A stretch of 64,000 bases of DNA from Eriocheir sinensis (GCF_024679095.1 NC_066516.1:25742391-25806390), one strand, 5' to 3'; positions 28,373-41,309 are shown, counted from the first letter of the stretch. Numbers and translations: made by a program. The notes: a model not told the origin generated them from the letters alone.

Positions 28373-28775
28373 AACTTGCATTCTCTAGAAAGGCGAAGGG
28401 TGCGTGGAGACATGATCGAGGTTTATAAATGGATGAAGGGCTTTAATAAGGGAGACATTCATAAGGTTTTGTTGGTAAGAGAACCGGGTAGGACACGAAG
28501 TAACGGGTTTAAACTGGATAAATTCAGATTCAACAGGGACATAGGCAAAAATTGGTTTACTAATAGGGTGGTGGATGAGTGGAATAGGCTTAGCAGTCAT
28601 GTGGTGAGTGCCAATACAATTGTCACATTCAAAAATAGACTAGATAAATTCATGGACAGCGATATTAGGTGGGGTTAGATACACGGGAGCTTAGGGTCAA
28701 AGGAGCTGCCTCGTACAGGCCTACCGGCCTCTTGCAGACTCCTGCGTTCTTATGTTCTTATGTTCTTATGTTCAA
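28366..28775 (+). mobile_element. 5'-truncated LINE 3' end with CR1-like octamer tail
   Basis: About 100 uninterrupted codons to the stop at 28676-28678 read LHSLERRRVRGDMIEVYKWM, then a GRTRSNGFKLDKFRFNRDIG stretch, NWFTNRVVDEWNRLSSHVV and FKNRLDKFMD, matching the C-terminal end of a LINE reverse transcriptase as I remember it from crustacean and other invertebrate non-LTR elements. A ~80-bp 3' UTR with a palindromic caggcctaccggcctc core leads to three copies and a partial fourth of gttcttat (28746-28773). Period-8 tails with related sequence are the hallmark of CR1-clade LINEs. The open frame suggests a fairly recent insertion, truncated at its 5' end, probably into the older minus-strand LINE. 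Confidence 0.85.
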
Positions 28776-29012
28776 GTAATTAAGCCACCACAAGGTCATG
28801 GCGACGTAAAAGGTTCAGTGTTTACGAAGGTTCAGCCGCGTCGGGAAACTAATTAAATGGCTGGCCCACTACATCATTTTCATAATTGTGTATGAGCAAG
28901 TATTAAGGGCTTTCGGAATGCCTGAGGGAGCGAGGCATCCAGGAAAACATCATTAACAGCTAATTTGACGTATACACGCCATGTTTATCCTCGATGGTTT
29001 GCTATGGGCTCC

Positions 29013-29034
29013 GTTATTGTTATTGTTGTTGTTG

Positions 29035-29102
<68 letters not shown>

Positions 29103-29165
29103 TTCACTACTACTACTACTACTACTATTACCACTACGACTACAAAGACGACCACGACTACTACA

Positions 29166-29197
<32 letters not shown>

Positions 29198-29200
29198 CAT
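29013..29200. repeat. Compound (GTT)n-(ATT)n-(ACT)n microsatellite
   Basis: GTT/ATT at 29013-29040, about 20 ATT units at 29041-29102, then imperfect (ACT)n at 29107-29200 with gac/aag interruptions. Confidence 0.95.
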
Positions 29201-29342
29201 TACAGAGGTTTAACCACACTTTAGTAGCCTCCATCGATTACACCCAACAACCATTCAGCAGCCGAATTGTTATCACCACCCCTAAAACCTTCAGCACCAC
29301 CACTATGACTACCACTAACAGCCACATCAACACCATTAACCA

Positions 29343-29359
29343 CCCCCCCCCCCCCCCCC
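29343..29359. repeat. Poly-C run
   Basis: Run of 17 C followed by accaccacc. Confidence 0.9.
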
Positions 29360-29360
29360 A

Positions 29361-30612
29361 CCACCACCAAAATGAAAACACCACTTTTTTTTCACCCAAC
29401 ACCGGAGAAAGTGAGTGAACATGAAAAAAAAAAAAAAATGCTCACTCTCTTTGCCGGTCCCCGTAGCAGCAGGTTTTCCCCTTAAGAACCTAAGCTGAGC
29501 CGCCCGTGGGTCCCAGCACGCGGCAGGAGGGCTCTAAGGGCGTCTGCAGGGCCTCACGGGTACACTGACGGGACGTAAAATGTGCCAGTTTGGGCTACTC
29601 TGTTTGCATGTATTATGGAGGCTGGGACACGAACGAGGACGAGGAGGATGAAGGGTTAGAGGAGGAGGAACAAGGGGAGGGGAAACAAAGGGGAGGAGAA
29701 ACAAGGGGAGAAGGAGAAAGAGGAGGAGGTGGTAGTGGGTTTGGGTAGGATATGTGAGGTGGCTGACGGAAGGATTGTTGGGAAAACTGTCGTGAGGGCA
29801 AGAATTTATGAGGAAGAGGAGGAGAAGGCTGACGTGGTGTTGGAAAGAGAAGATGGTGTAAGAAATTATTGAGAAGGAGGAGGAGAAGGATGGGTAGAAG
29901 GAGAAGAAAATTAACGGATATATGAGTAGATAAATGCAAAGTTAAGTATTGTAACAGGTAAACAGATAAGTAAATACGCACGAAACATACAAATAAAAGA
30001 ACGAAGCAAAGAAAACAGAATACACAAAAGAGCGCCTTGCAGCGTCCTTCCTGTGTCGGTGTCGTGTAGTATAGTTCCTCACGCCTGCACGACCCACGCC
30101 CTGCTCTCTCCTTTACCCGTTCCCACGCCCTGTTTACACACGCCCCGCCGCGCCGCACAAACACACACACACGCAACACGCAATGATACCACACAAAAGA
30201 AAGAGACGGAGATAAAGAAAATATATGTACAGGTAAGGCTTTGCGTGTGGGACAAATATGTTTTTTTACCATTTTTTCTTTACTGTTTTCCTTATTTTTT
30301 ATTTACTATGTATTTGGGTACGAAATTAAAACCGCGGTGCACTACTAATTGGAAAGGATTGAAGTAATAAGTCAGCATGAAAATATAAGAAAGAATAGAG
30401 ACAGCAAATAAAAGTATGTTAAGGCATATGTGAAAGCTGATGAGGGCTGTGATTAAAAACTAACACTCACTATAATAATAAAAAAAACATCAACGTCAAT
30501 CTATTTATCCCTGTTACTCATCTTTTTCACCTACTTTTAACCTTCAGAGTAAACAACAACAATCCATTTTCAAGTTATCAACAAATTTCTCAACGACATA
30601 TTTGTGAAAACT
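29361..30612. other. Noncoding DNA, partly purine-rich
   Basis: 29625-29910 is GGA/GAA-rich. 29910-30610 is ordinary AT-rich sequence. The 219-codon minus-strand frame at 29613-30272 is low-complexity Ser/Pro/Leu without a domain. Confidence 0.55.
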
Positions 30613-30641
30613 TGAAGGAAGGAAGGAAGGAAGGAAGGAAG
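30613..30641. repeat. (GAAG)n microsatellite
   Basis: About seven perfect ggaa units. Confidence 0.95.
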
Positions 30642-31018
30642 AATAATGACCCTCGTTACCTATATCATTAGCCGCTGACAATAATAAGCAGCTCGTCGCC
30701 TAATTAGTAAAAATAACCCCTTTGCCGCTCCTCAGTAATTCACGAGGTTCATATTTTTTCCGTCACACGCTTCAACCACCCCTTCCCGTCCGTCAGCCCC
30801 TCCCTGCCTGTCCCCCCCGCCCACCCGTCGTCCACTCCCTCCCCCGTCGTCCCTTCCCCCTTTCCATAACCTGCTGGAGACGAGAGATGACGCCGCGCCG
30901 AGGAAAAATAACGATGCCTCAAGATTTCCATGTTTTCTTGCAGCCGTGGCCAGAGTGAAGGAAGCCCTGCGTTGAGTGAGGTAGGGAGGGAGGGAGGGAA
31001 GGAGGGAGGGAGTTCGAG

Positions 31019-31052
<34 letters not shown>
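31019..31052. repeat. (GA)n microsatellite
   Basis: About 17 GA units after a gggagggag stretch. Confidence 0.96.
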
Positions 31053-31054
<2 letters not shown>

Positions 31055-31099
31055 TGTGTAGACAAAATAAAAAGAGAGGAGACAGGTGTCGTAAATTAT

Positions 31100-31640
31100 A
31101 TATACATCTTATTTTCTTTTTATTTTCCTCCTCTGCATTCCTTCCTCCTTTTTCCTCTTCCTCTTTTTTTCTTCCTTTTTCTCGCCACCTCCCCTCCCTC
31201 CATTCTTTCTTTGCGGCTCCTCGTTTTTCGTCATTTCACTAAACCTTTTTCTTTTTTCTCCTTCACCTTCCTTTTTTGCATCTTCAACTTTTCCTTTTTC
31301 ATCTTCTTCTTTTGCGCCCTCCTTCTCTTCCTCTTTAATTCTCAACATTTCTCACTCGTTCGCAATATTCCCCCGTCCTTTTTCTTCTCTTCTCTTTTTT
31401 CTCTTTCCCTTCGTCTGCACTTCTCAAGGTTTTCCACTCCTTCGCCTTATCCTTCTATCTTTCTCTTCCTTTTTTATTTGCTTCTCTTCCTCTTCGTCTC
31501 TAATTCTCCATGTTTTCCACTCTTTCGCTTTATCCCTCCGGCCTGCTCTTTCTTCTCTTCTTGTTTCTTTATCTCCCCGCAATTTCCTCGGCCGTTCTTT
31601 CCTTCCTCCTCTTCTCACGTCACGGTTAATGACTCTCGCT
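31100..31640. repeat. Pyrimidine-rich low-complexity tract
   Basis: Dominated by ttcctc, cttttt and cttctt. Loose internal repetition is visible, for example the related segments ctctaattctcaacatttct (near 31334) and ctctaattctccatgttttc (near 31498), about 164 bp apart. Confidence 0.7.
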
Positions 31641-32305
<665 letters not shown>

Positions 32306-32645
32306 TTTCTTTTTTCCCGTCAGCTGATTCTCTCTTTTCCTCATTTCCACTCGAGCGGGAACAGATTTAGCCGCCTCCCGCCCGCCCCGACGCTGAATTA
32401 CCCCGCTCAATGACACCTCTGCTGGAATTGGCTCTCCCTTGTTCGCGCACTTGTAATTTTACCCATGGCTGCCCGACTGTTCCCATGGCGCATCTTTCCA
32501 GCCCCAGAACCCGTGTGACCCTTCCCCTCCCCTCGTCTTGCACACCTCGTCTCACTTTCTCCTTCTCCGCCTCCTCTTCACATCGGAGTCTTTTTTCTCC
32601 CTTCTGTTCTCCTCCCCTCACAGTCGGTTTGGTTACATATGCCGT

Positions 32646-32663
32646 TACACACACACACACACA

Positions 32664-32718
<55 letters not shown>
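32646..32718. repeat. (CA)n microsatellite
   Basis: About 36 CA units with one ctca interruption near 32664. Confidence 0.97.
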
Positions 32719-32719
<1 letters not shown>

Positions 32720-32720
<1 letters not shown>

Positions 32721-32962
32721 TTACTTCCTTTCCCCTCGTAGTTCTATAGCTTTTATCTTTCCTTGCTCTCCCTCAATATCTCTCCTCTCCTCTCCTTTCC
32801 TTCCTTCTCTCTACACCTTAGTTAGCTTCCCTCTACTTTCCCTCTATCCCCTCGTCATTTCCTCGCTTCTCCTTTCCTTTCTTCTCCTCTTCCCACTACT
32901 TCTCTTTCTCTTTCTCTCTTTCCCTTTTCATCTCTTCCCCTCCCATTCGAGTAGATTACTTT

Positions 32963-33004
<42 letters not shown>

Positions 33005-33160
33005 CCACACCAACTACCTTTCTTTCCCTTCATATCCGCCTCCTCCTCTCCTCTCCTCCCCTCCCCTCTCCTGCCAAGCACCCCCTTTGCATCCCTTCGC
33101 CTTCCCTTGCTTGCCTCCCCCCTCCCTCGCTTTTCGGACACGTCGCTGCCTTTAGAGGAT
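32720..33160. repeat. Pyrimidine-rich low-complexity tract with (CA)n
   Basis: TCC/CTT-rich sequence containing a perfect CA run at 32965-33002. Confidence 0.75.
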
Positions 33161-33435
33161 AGAAAAGAACTGCCGCGGCGCTTGTTTGTTGGGTTAAAGC
33201 GCTTCTTTTGCCGCGTCTAAAATTTTACGAAGCAAGTTTTCCCGCTGCAATTCGAGTTTATGCGCCACTGTTGCCTCTTTTTTTTTGTGTGTGTGTGTGT
33301 GTTGGTGCGACTGAGGAAAATTACGTATAGTTTATGGGACCCTTTTTTTTCCTATCCATTTATTCGCCACATGCTTATTTTCCCCGCTAATTAGAGGGGA
33401 TGTTTTTGTTTTGTTCTTAACGTTCTAAACTCTAA

Positions 33436-33439
<4 letters not shown>

Positions 33440-33528
<89 letters not shown>
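33440..33528. repeat. (CA)n microsatellite
   Basis: About 44 perfect CA units. Confidence 0.98.
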
Positions 33529-33530
<2 letters not shown>

Positions 33531-34316
33531 TTTTTGAGATAACACACACATGGGTAAAATACACACCATAAAAAAAACAGCTCTAAAAAACACTTGCCAG
33601 ACACGAGCCAAAACGAAGGGAGGAGGGGGATGGAGGGGGTGAGAGGGGGGCCGGTTGGAGGGCAGGAGGTGAAGGGAGGAGACAGGCCAGCGCAACGGGG
33701 AGCATCGCGCCGAAGGAACCAACACATACGAGGGGAGGGAACAATACCTCACCCTGGTCCGTAATTACAGGAGGTGAAGATAATCAAACCCTGGATGTTC
33801 AGCATATTAGCTCCTACGAAGGGGAAGTAAATAGAGGTTAAAGCTGCCCTGCCTCATGTACGCTGACTCGCCTGTCCGCCGGAAGAATAATTATCTACTT
33901 CGTTCTCACACCTGGCTTACCTGACCGGACCTTACCTGCCTTAGTTAGTTCGTGTAATTAGAGCTACGTGTCTGACCTCTTTGTTTGTTTGGGGTAATTC
34001 CTTCACATTACCTGTTATTATCTTATCTTCCTGCTTCTGTTTTCGCCTTTTCATTTATATTTATTTTGTATAATCTCTCTACGTGTTTTATGGTTCGCTT
34101 TACCCTATGTGACCTGTCCTTGGTTTCATGGCTGTGGTTGACGCATATATTTCATCTGCCTGATTGATTCCTTATGTCTGGGCAGTCCATGTTTGTAGTG
34201 TTCTGTCTGCCTCGGGGACGTATGAAATAATAAGAATCTATTTCCCTATGTTAAATAACTTTTTTTCTACATTTTTTACCGAGGAAATTCGAGGAAGTTG
34301 TGGTGAATGTGTTGAT
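33529..34316. other. Anonymous noncoding DNA
   Basis: 33610-33690 is G-rich; the rest is ordinary. No gene recognised. Confidence 0.5.

Positions 34317-34411
<95 letters not shown>
34317..34411. repeat. (GT)n microsatellite
   Basis: About 47 perfect GT units. Confidence 0.98.
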
Positions 34412-34412
<1 letters not shown>

Positions 34413-34936
34413 GCAACTCTCTCCGTACCCAAGAATATAAATGAGAAATAACTTCCACGGTGACAATAAAGAAAAATGGGCAGATGAATGCGCTCTTTCC
34501 ATGGAAATTCTTGAAAGAGGATAAATTAGGGAGAGACGAGAAAAAGAAAGGGAGGTAAGCTCACCGCCCAAGTAATCTTATTTCCCCACTTTGTCTGGAG
34601 TCTTTTCATATCCCTCCCTGCCTGCGTCGACCGTCTCTTTCCCAGGCAGACATTTTTTAACTCGGGGAATTGGATCACTGCAATTCTGTATCATCGAATA
34701 TTTCTTTTAATTCCTATCACTGAAATCTAATATTCTTGCTAGTGATAAAACTTTACAACACTTGAGAGTCTAAAGGCGTTTAATTGGTTTTTCCTCTCAA
34801 ATCGCTCTGTTTAGTTAGCTGCCTTCATCACTGTTCTGCAATCACTGCTGCAGTTGCTACCACCGCCTTTTAGTCACTATGATCTTTGTCTTGCGGTCAC
34901 TGTGGCTATAGACCACCTAAGGTTCGTTAATCATTT

Positions 34937-35140
34937 CACCTACGCCCAACAAGTCAATAGTTCCCTTTGTGTTTGCTCCGCCGGTCTAGCAAAGCATATC
35001 TCATTCGTGATGGAATACTTTTTACAAAAGTGAGCGCATGGTTCTCCTTCGTGTGTCCTTGCCCGACCAAACAGAGCACGACATACATTATTAAAGTCAT
35101 ATTTGCAATAGTGGCAGTAATTTCTCTTGTAGTTCCGTGA
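34937..35140 (-). pseudogene. Possible vestigial C2H2 zinc-finger sequence
   Basis: The minus-strand frame reads YCHYCKYDFNNVCRALFGRA, RTHEGEPCAHFCKKYS, then ICFARPAEQTQRE. This resembles two consecutive C2H2 fingers: C-x2-C pairs (CHYC and CAHFC), the conserved F and L spacing, an RTH-x-GE-P linker like RTHTGEKP, and a second ARxAExT-like helix end. The first zinc-ligand His of each finger is replaced (R and P), finger 1 is one residue too long, and the linker is shortened, so neither would bind zinc normally. The frame extends upstream to 35431 without recognised domains. Chance resemblance remains possible. Confidence 0.4.
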
Positions 35141-36233
35141 TGGGCTTAGTAGAGTGGAATAAATAATAAAAAAACATAAATATCCGCAAAATGAGGTACT
35201 GAGCCCTTCCTCCCTGTCAAAAACGGAATGCCTCCTTCTCACACAGCTCGCCGCACTGAGCCAAGGCATCTGCGTCACCTGGACCCACGCCGCGGGCCTC
35301 GCCTGCTCGGCGCTCGACTGCTCCCCGCCATCACGTCCTTTATTCATGGCTAAGGAGCTCCCGGTGCGGGACGCCTGTCTTCCCTCAGTGTCGTCTTCTC
35401 TCAGGCGAATCATAAGCCCGCCGTTTTCCACCTCTAATGTTTCCTACATTTTCCTCGCCAGACGGTGGAGTCTTGGCACTGATCGCCCGCCCGCCCGTCC
35501 CTCCTGAATGCATCGGCCTGTTAATCTGCCAAGAGACTGACGCGCCCGCCCTTCCTCCCAAAGCTTAAATATTGATGTTAAATAAATGATTTTTTTTGGA
35601 GACGACAAAATCTGATGATCTATTACGTAAACTGCTAAGGAGAGGAATATGAAAGGAACTTAAAATCAATAAACCTTAATGTTCTATCCTCGAGTTGAGA
35701 CAGATTACATCACACAAAAAGTGTCAAGTTAAAACAAAATAGGCGAACACGTCCTTGCCGTGCCGCGTGTTGTTGAAATGGCGTCCGAGCCACACAAACA
35801 TTGTCCTAAACATTTGGGAGAACAAAAAAGAAAATGAAGCTTTTTGTATTCAACTTCGCTTCGTAATAACAAAGGCAACACAACTCCGACTTGGATGGGT
35901 GGAGGTCGCACGCCCAAGCAGCCATGGCAGACACTTCTAAAAGTCATCCACGATCAAGTAAGAATAGAAGATGAACACTACAATTTTAGTTACCTCTGAG
36001 TTCAGTAAGATAATAAAACGACGAAGTAAGGTTCCGCAGTAATGTCACTCAGTACAATAGACAAAACTTGGTGTCTAGGACTGGGAGCCAGAAAATATTT
36101 TTGTTTTCTGTACTACTGGACATTACGAGATGGGAAGGGAGTTCTTGAATAGAGGTGCAAGGTAATAAAAAAAAAGCCTCGCTCATGAACTAACCCTCCA
36201 CAGGCACACCCACAAATGCCAGAAATGCAGCCA

Positions 36234-36237
<4 letters not shown>
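35141..36237. other. Anonymous noncoding DNA
   Basis: No element or gene recognised. The 35729-35947 minus frame is Cys-containing but matches no pattern I know. Confidence 0.5.

Positions 36238-36286
<49 letters not shown>
36238..36286. repeat. (CA)n microsatellite
   Basis: About 24 CA units. Confidence 0.97.
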
Positions 36287-36288
<2 letters not shown>

Positions 36289-36651
36289 GCGACACCTCAC
36301 ACATTAAAATACACCTCACAGCTACACTCACAGCATGACTCTAACATACAAACCCTGACAATGACGAATGTTTTCGATATAGAGAAGAATGATTGTGGAT
36401 GCGCAAAAATTAGTTATTGTTAACGAAAGTTTAATTTATATGTAAGGAAAAATCAGTTGAATGAGGTGTCAACCGATAATAGATGCATTATGATTAGTTA
36501 CGCTATTACCATGTAAAAAAAAAAAAAACTGTTTTTTACCGCTTTACCGACACTTTTGTTACTCTCACACATAGGCGCCTCCACACAAGACTGGTTTCCC
36601 ACAGATAAAAAGCATTCAAATAAAATTGTTACTTTTTTATTACGTCCATTT

Positions 36652-36654
<3 letters not shown>

Positions 36655-36747
<93 letters not shown>
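36655..36747. repeat. Compound (GT)n-(GA)n-(CA)n microsatellite
   Basis: GT at 36655-36703, GA at 36703-36713, CA at 36713-36747. The GT and CA arms are reverse complements and can pair as a hairpin. Confidence 0.97.
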
Positions 36748-36750
<3 letters not shown>

Positions 36751-36779
36751 TTTACACATTCACACAGGCTGCCGAACAC

Positions 36780-37470
36780 GCTACAGAGGGCAGTCAAGCA
36801 CCTCCCCTCCTTACCCCCCCCTCCTCCCCCACCAGCCTGCCCCACGCCCACCGCCCTCCGTCGCCCAATATATTCCCCAATTATTTCCTCCATAGCCACC
36901 TTTACAGCCTCTTAAAACCTTTTATTTCCCTCCTTCCCAAAATACGTGCTCCTACTTCTTCCTCTTCCCCCCTCGTCTCCGTTCTCCTTCAGTTCCTTTT
37001 CTCTGTATTTTTATGATTTTTTTTGTTTTTATTTTTTAATTCTCTTCCTTTAGCCACTTTTGTTTCTTTTTTCAATTGTCTTCTACTTCACTCCATTTTT
37101 CTTTTCTCTATGATTTTAATTTTGTTCTATCGTTGTCACTGTAATAATCTCTAGCATTTCCTTTCCCTTTATCTCTTCCGTCTCTCCCTTCTCCTCTATT
37201 TATTATTCACATTCCTCCCCTTATTCTATTTTATCACATTTATCTTTCACTCCATTTATTTATTTTTGTTTTTAGTTCCCGTTTCATCCTCTTATACCTT
37301 TTCACCTTTCCTTTTCATCCCCAGGCACCGACCCATCCTCCCCGTTCCCCTTCTCCTCGTCCTCCTAGTCCTCGTCCTCCTCTTTCCCTTCCTCCTCCTC
37401 TTTCTCCTCCTGCTCCTCAACCCTTTCCCTTTTTCCCAGCCTCTCCGCCTCTTCCCCTCGCCTTGCTGAA
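36780..37470. repeat. Pyrimidine-rich low-complexity tract
   Basis: CCT/TTC-rich sequence; the clearest part is 37330-37440, with tcctcctc and ctcgtcctcc words. No gene. Confidence 0.65.
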
Positions 37471-37588
37471 CACTCACCCTTGCGTAACCACAACACTTTC
37501 TGAATATTTAATATCCGAAAAGGGAAAATATATGGTTGCAGTTCTCCGATCAAGGAAATTTTATGATAGGCAGCGTGCTATTAAATTT

Positions 37589-37591
<3 letters not shown>

Positions 37592-37670
<79 letters not shown>
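37592..37670. repeat. Compound (GT)n-(GA)n microsatellite
   Basis: GT at 37592-37627 passes directly into GA at 37627-37670. Confidence 0.97.
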
Positions 37671-37673
<3 letters not shown>

Positions 37674-37935
37674 ACTTCTAACTTGTAACGTGTAAGGCAA
37701 TGGAATGATACAAACAGATGTTGACGATGATGTTGATGATGTTCGAGAAATACACATTACTATTTATTTTCACAAGCTACTTCCAAACGCTGAGTGAGAC
37801 CATTTCGGAGGACCTAAGCTTCACACAGGCGGTCTCGAGTGTTTCAAGGCCCAAATAATCCCTGCCGGAGCGTCTCGCAAGACAGTGGCGCAAAGTCTCA
37901 TAAAAGCATGCAGCATCAAAGAAGTTCAAAGCCCC

Positions 37936-37938
<3 letters not shown>

Positions 37939-37981
<43 letters not shown>
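37939..37981. repeat. (CA)n microsatellite
   Basis: About 21 perfect CA units. Confidence 0.97.
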
Positions 37982-37982
<1 letters not shown>

Positions 37983-38096
37983 AGCCGGCTCTACCTTCCC
38001 CAGCTTTCTTCCGCCGCCCCTTGCGCCTCTATGCTAACAAAGGGGCTTACACAATACCTCGGCCTCGCAAACTGAGAGAAGAGAAATACAAAGAGC

Positions 38097-38099
<3 letters not shown>

Positions 38100-38154
<55 letters not shown>
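38100..38154. repeat. (CA)n microsatellite
   Basis: About 27 perfect CA units. Confidence 0.97.
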
Positions 38155-38156
<2 letters not shown>

Positions 38157-38309
38157 AAAGAACAGGCCCTTACTCAGAGACACAGACGCACACGACACTG
38201 AGAAACAAATAAACAAACTCGTTACTTGATACACCTTTGCACACCTCAGAATTCACCGGGAAGGAAACACCCATGGAAAAAAATAGTAAGAAAAATGACT
38301 ACAAAAAAG

Positions 38310-38442
38310 CCTCACACACACGCACGTACGCACACGCACAAAGGTATATTCACGTAGGAAAACAAAAGCTCACGCACCCAAAGCCTCACGCACTCACTGC
38401 CCACTCATGCACGGACTCACGCACTCACACACTCACGCACGG

Positions 38443-38495
<53 letters not shown>
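38310..38495. repeat. CAC/ACGCA-rich region ending in (CA)n
   Basis: 38310-38442 has repeated cactcacgca and cacgcac words; a perfect CA run follows at 38443-38495. Confidence 0.85.
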
Positions 38496-38498
<3 letters not shown>

Positions 38499-38730
38499 AC
38501 ACAACGCGGAAGCTTTAAGGGCGTGACAGGGGAGCGAGGGCGACGGGGAAGGTCACCTTGAACTGCTTCATAACTCAAGACAACAGCTTTAGTCTTGCCG
38601 CTGCTTGACACACCTGCCGCGCGCCTTAACCCGCCTAATGAGTGCATCCGCTTTACCTGCGGATTATCGACTCGAAACAAATTAAAAGGGAAACATAGGG
38701 AGGAGGAGGAAGAACAGTAAGGGGAATAAG

Positions 38731-38731
<1 letters not shown>

Positions 38732-38762
<31 letters not shown>
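38732..38762. repeat. (AAC)n microsatellite
   Basis: About ten AAC units within an A/G-rich stretch. Confidence 0.95.
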
Positions 38763-40100
38763 AAAGATTAAGATTAAGAATAAAAATAATAAGAAGAAGA
38801 ATAGAAATTGGAACAAGATTACTAATATACATACTAATAATAATAAGATAAAAAAGAAGATAAGAAGTTTATCAATAGGTCGATGTAAGTTATTTAGTGG
38901 CGTTTTATACTGTCTGTACAGCGTAATATAATCAATCCATTCCAACGCGATATAGTAACGACAAAAGAAACTAGAATCATATTGTGTTTTTCTTTACGCC
39001 CATTTTCATACATGATCATAAAATCTACTCAAGCTTGCTCCATTCCAACTAAGGCAATCCACGCCGTAAGAAATAACTCAACCCTAAGCTTTGGGGACAG
39101 GCTTCCTATACATCGTCGTTTGATCTGTCCACACGCAGGGGCGGCGGGAGAGCGGGGGTTAAAGGCGATGAGGCTGCAGCAACACACCTGGATGCCGTAA
39201 ATAATTAAGCGGTAAGCGTGTTACTCTCAGATGAGGGCGGCTTGGATGACAGGAAAATGTGGGGCGAGTGTTGGAGGAGGGACGAAGAGGAGTGTGATAG
39301 TAGATTGAGGGGAGGGAGGGCACGGAGAAAAAGCTACAGGGAGTGAAGGAGGAAGAGAAGAAGGACTAGGAGGAAGGGTGGAGGAGAATGAAGAGGATAC
39401 GTATGAGGAAGGGAAAGAATTGGAACAAGGACCATAAGACGATAGTGATAACAGAGAAGCAATATGATGGAGGAGGAAATTGAAAGCTTGGAGGAGGAGA
39501 GGTGGAGGAGGAGGAGGACGAGTAGGAGTAGGAGGAGTGTGAAAAGAGCGAACAAAAGGAGGAAAATAAGAGGAAAATGAAGAACAATAAGAGCAAGACC
39601 AAAAAAATAAAAAGACGATATGAAAAAAAAAAGCAGAAAGGTGTTGGAGGAGGAAGTTACACTGTACTGGGAAATGGAGAAAAATATATGAACCTCAACA
39701 GAGAAAAATCGAAAAGCTCGTCATACCTTACTAGGAAAAGAAAAACATCAAAAAAAGAAAATTCATGATCATCCCCAATCTCTGGCACGGTTACCATTTT
39801 CCTAAACAGGTCACAAATAACTTTTCACTTGCACTCGAGACATTAAAGAAATACACCATGACGACACACACACAAAAAAAAAAAAAAACATGAAACAGTA
39901 AATACACAAAAAAAGAGAAAAACGACTCAGAAATTTTTAACACAACAAAACACACGTCGAGAAAACAACACCCTCAAAAAAGTATATACTAAAACAAAAT
40001 CAGCACAAAAATTTTCAAACAAAACGCAACTCAAAAATTTTCCACACACGCAAAAAAAAAATAAAAAAATAAAAAATACACACGTGGAGGCAAAATTTAC
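38763..40100. other. Noncoding DNA, purine-rich parts
   Basis: 39230-39770 is GGA/GAA-rich; 39850-40080 is A/C-rich with short A runs. No gene recognised. Confidence 0.55.
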
Positions 40101-40350
40101 ACGACGGCCTCAACATTATATTAAGTTTTCCGTAATGAGGCGAGGGAAGCGTTGCGGGGCAGGATGGACGAGGGGATGCACGAGGCCTTTATCCAACCGC
40201 GCGGGGATGATAGCCTATACGCGGCCACGAATTGTCGGCGGGAGGATAACCAGGAACGTGCGAGGATGGATAAATATATTCCTGTCATCGAGAGGGAGGG
40301 AGAGAGGGAGGGAAAGAGGTTGGTGGAGGGTTGGGTTAGACGATAGGGAG

Positions 40351-40382
<32 letters not shown>

Positions 40383-40406
40383 GGAGGGATATGGAAACGA
40401 GTAGAA

Positions 40407-40449
<43 letters not shown>

Positions 40450-40720
40450 AAGTTATAGTAGTAGGAGTAGAAAGGAGTGGAGGAAGTGAGAGGTGGAGGA
40501 AGACGAAGAATATTAGGAGGAGGAGAAGGGGCAAGGGAACGAGTATTAACAACAATAGTAGCAGTAGTAGGAGCAGGAGGAGGAGAAGGACGAGGGAGAA
40601 GTGAATGAAGAAGAGTAAGACGAGGAAGAGAAGGAGGAGGAATAGAACGGGAGGCATGTAAGGTGATGGGCGTGGGTTTAGCAGGAGGAAGAGGAGGAGG
40701 AGAAGAATGAAAAACAGGTT
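40101..40720. repeat. Purine-rich tract with (AGT)n and (GGA)n
   Basis: GGA/AGG-dominated plus strand, including gaggaggaagaggaggag at 40350-40385 and an (AGT)n run at 40407-40450. The long minus-strand frames here (40121-40729 and 40215-41009) are Ser/Pro/Leu low-complexity translations. Confidence 0.8.
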
Positions 40721-41309
40721 GGGAGGCATGAATGTTGCTGCGTGAGTTTGGAGCAGTGCAGGAGCGAGGCACGAGGCGGAAACTGCAGCGGTGTCCTCGG
40801 GGCCTGGATGCTACAGGAGGAAATCTGTAAACACCGACACGTCCAACCACAGAAAACGGACCGAATGGCGCTAATCTGGAGGGAAAACTGAACCCCAAAC
40901 TTGTATAATTTCTTGAAGGTGATGCTGAGTCTGAGTGTGGTGAGTGGTGACTGATGTGGCTGAGTGTGGTGCTTCCGATACTACCTACTACTGGTACTAT
41001 ACGAAACACATCTGTCTACTACATCAAAAATACGTTTATAACACTTTTAACCTGTCATGAGTTCAATCTTTCTCTTGCATAAATATATCGTTTTGCCAAC
41101 ACCATCCACGGCCAATCGCTTATTCAGTTCAATATTTCACTCAGGTTACCACGCACACACGCCTTCCTTTGTCCGGAGAATGCAGTTTCGTTACAAATCC
41201 CATCATTGTACGGTTACGTTCTCTGACCTTAAATATTTGTTTGTCATTTTCCGCTGTCTAGACTTATAACTTTATTTTATAGAGAGGGAAAAAAAAACAC
41301 ATACGAAAA
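40721..41309. other. Anonymous noncoding DNA
   Basis: Ordinary sequence with no recognised gene or element. Confidence 0.5.

Noticed and set aside
40215..41009. 264-codon minus-strand open frame
   Set aside because: Ser/Pro/Tyr low complexity produced by GGA and AGT repeats, no conserved motif.
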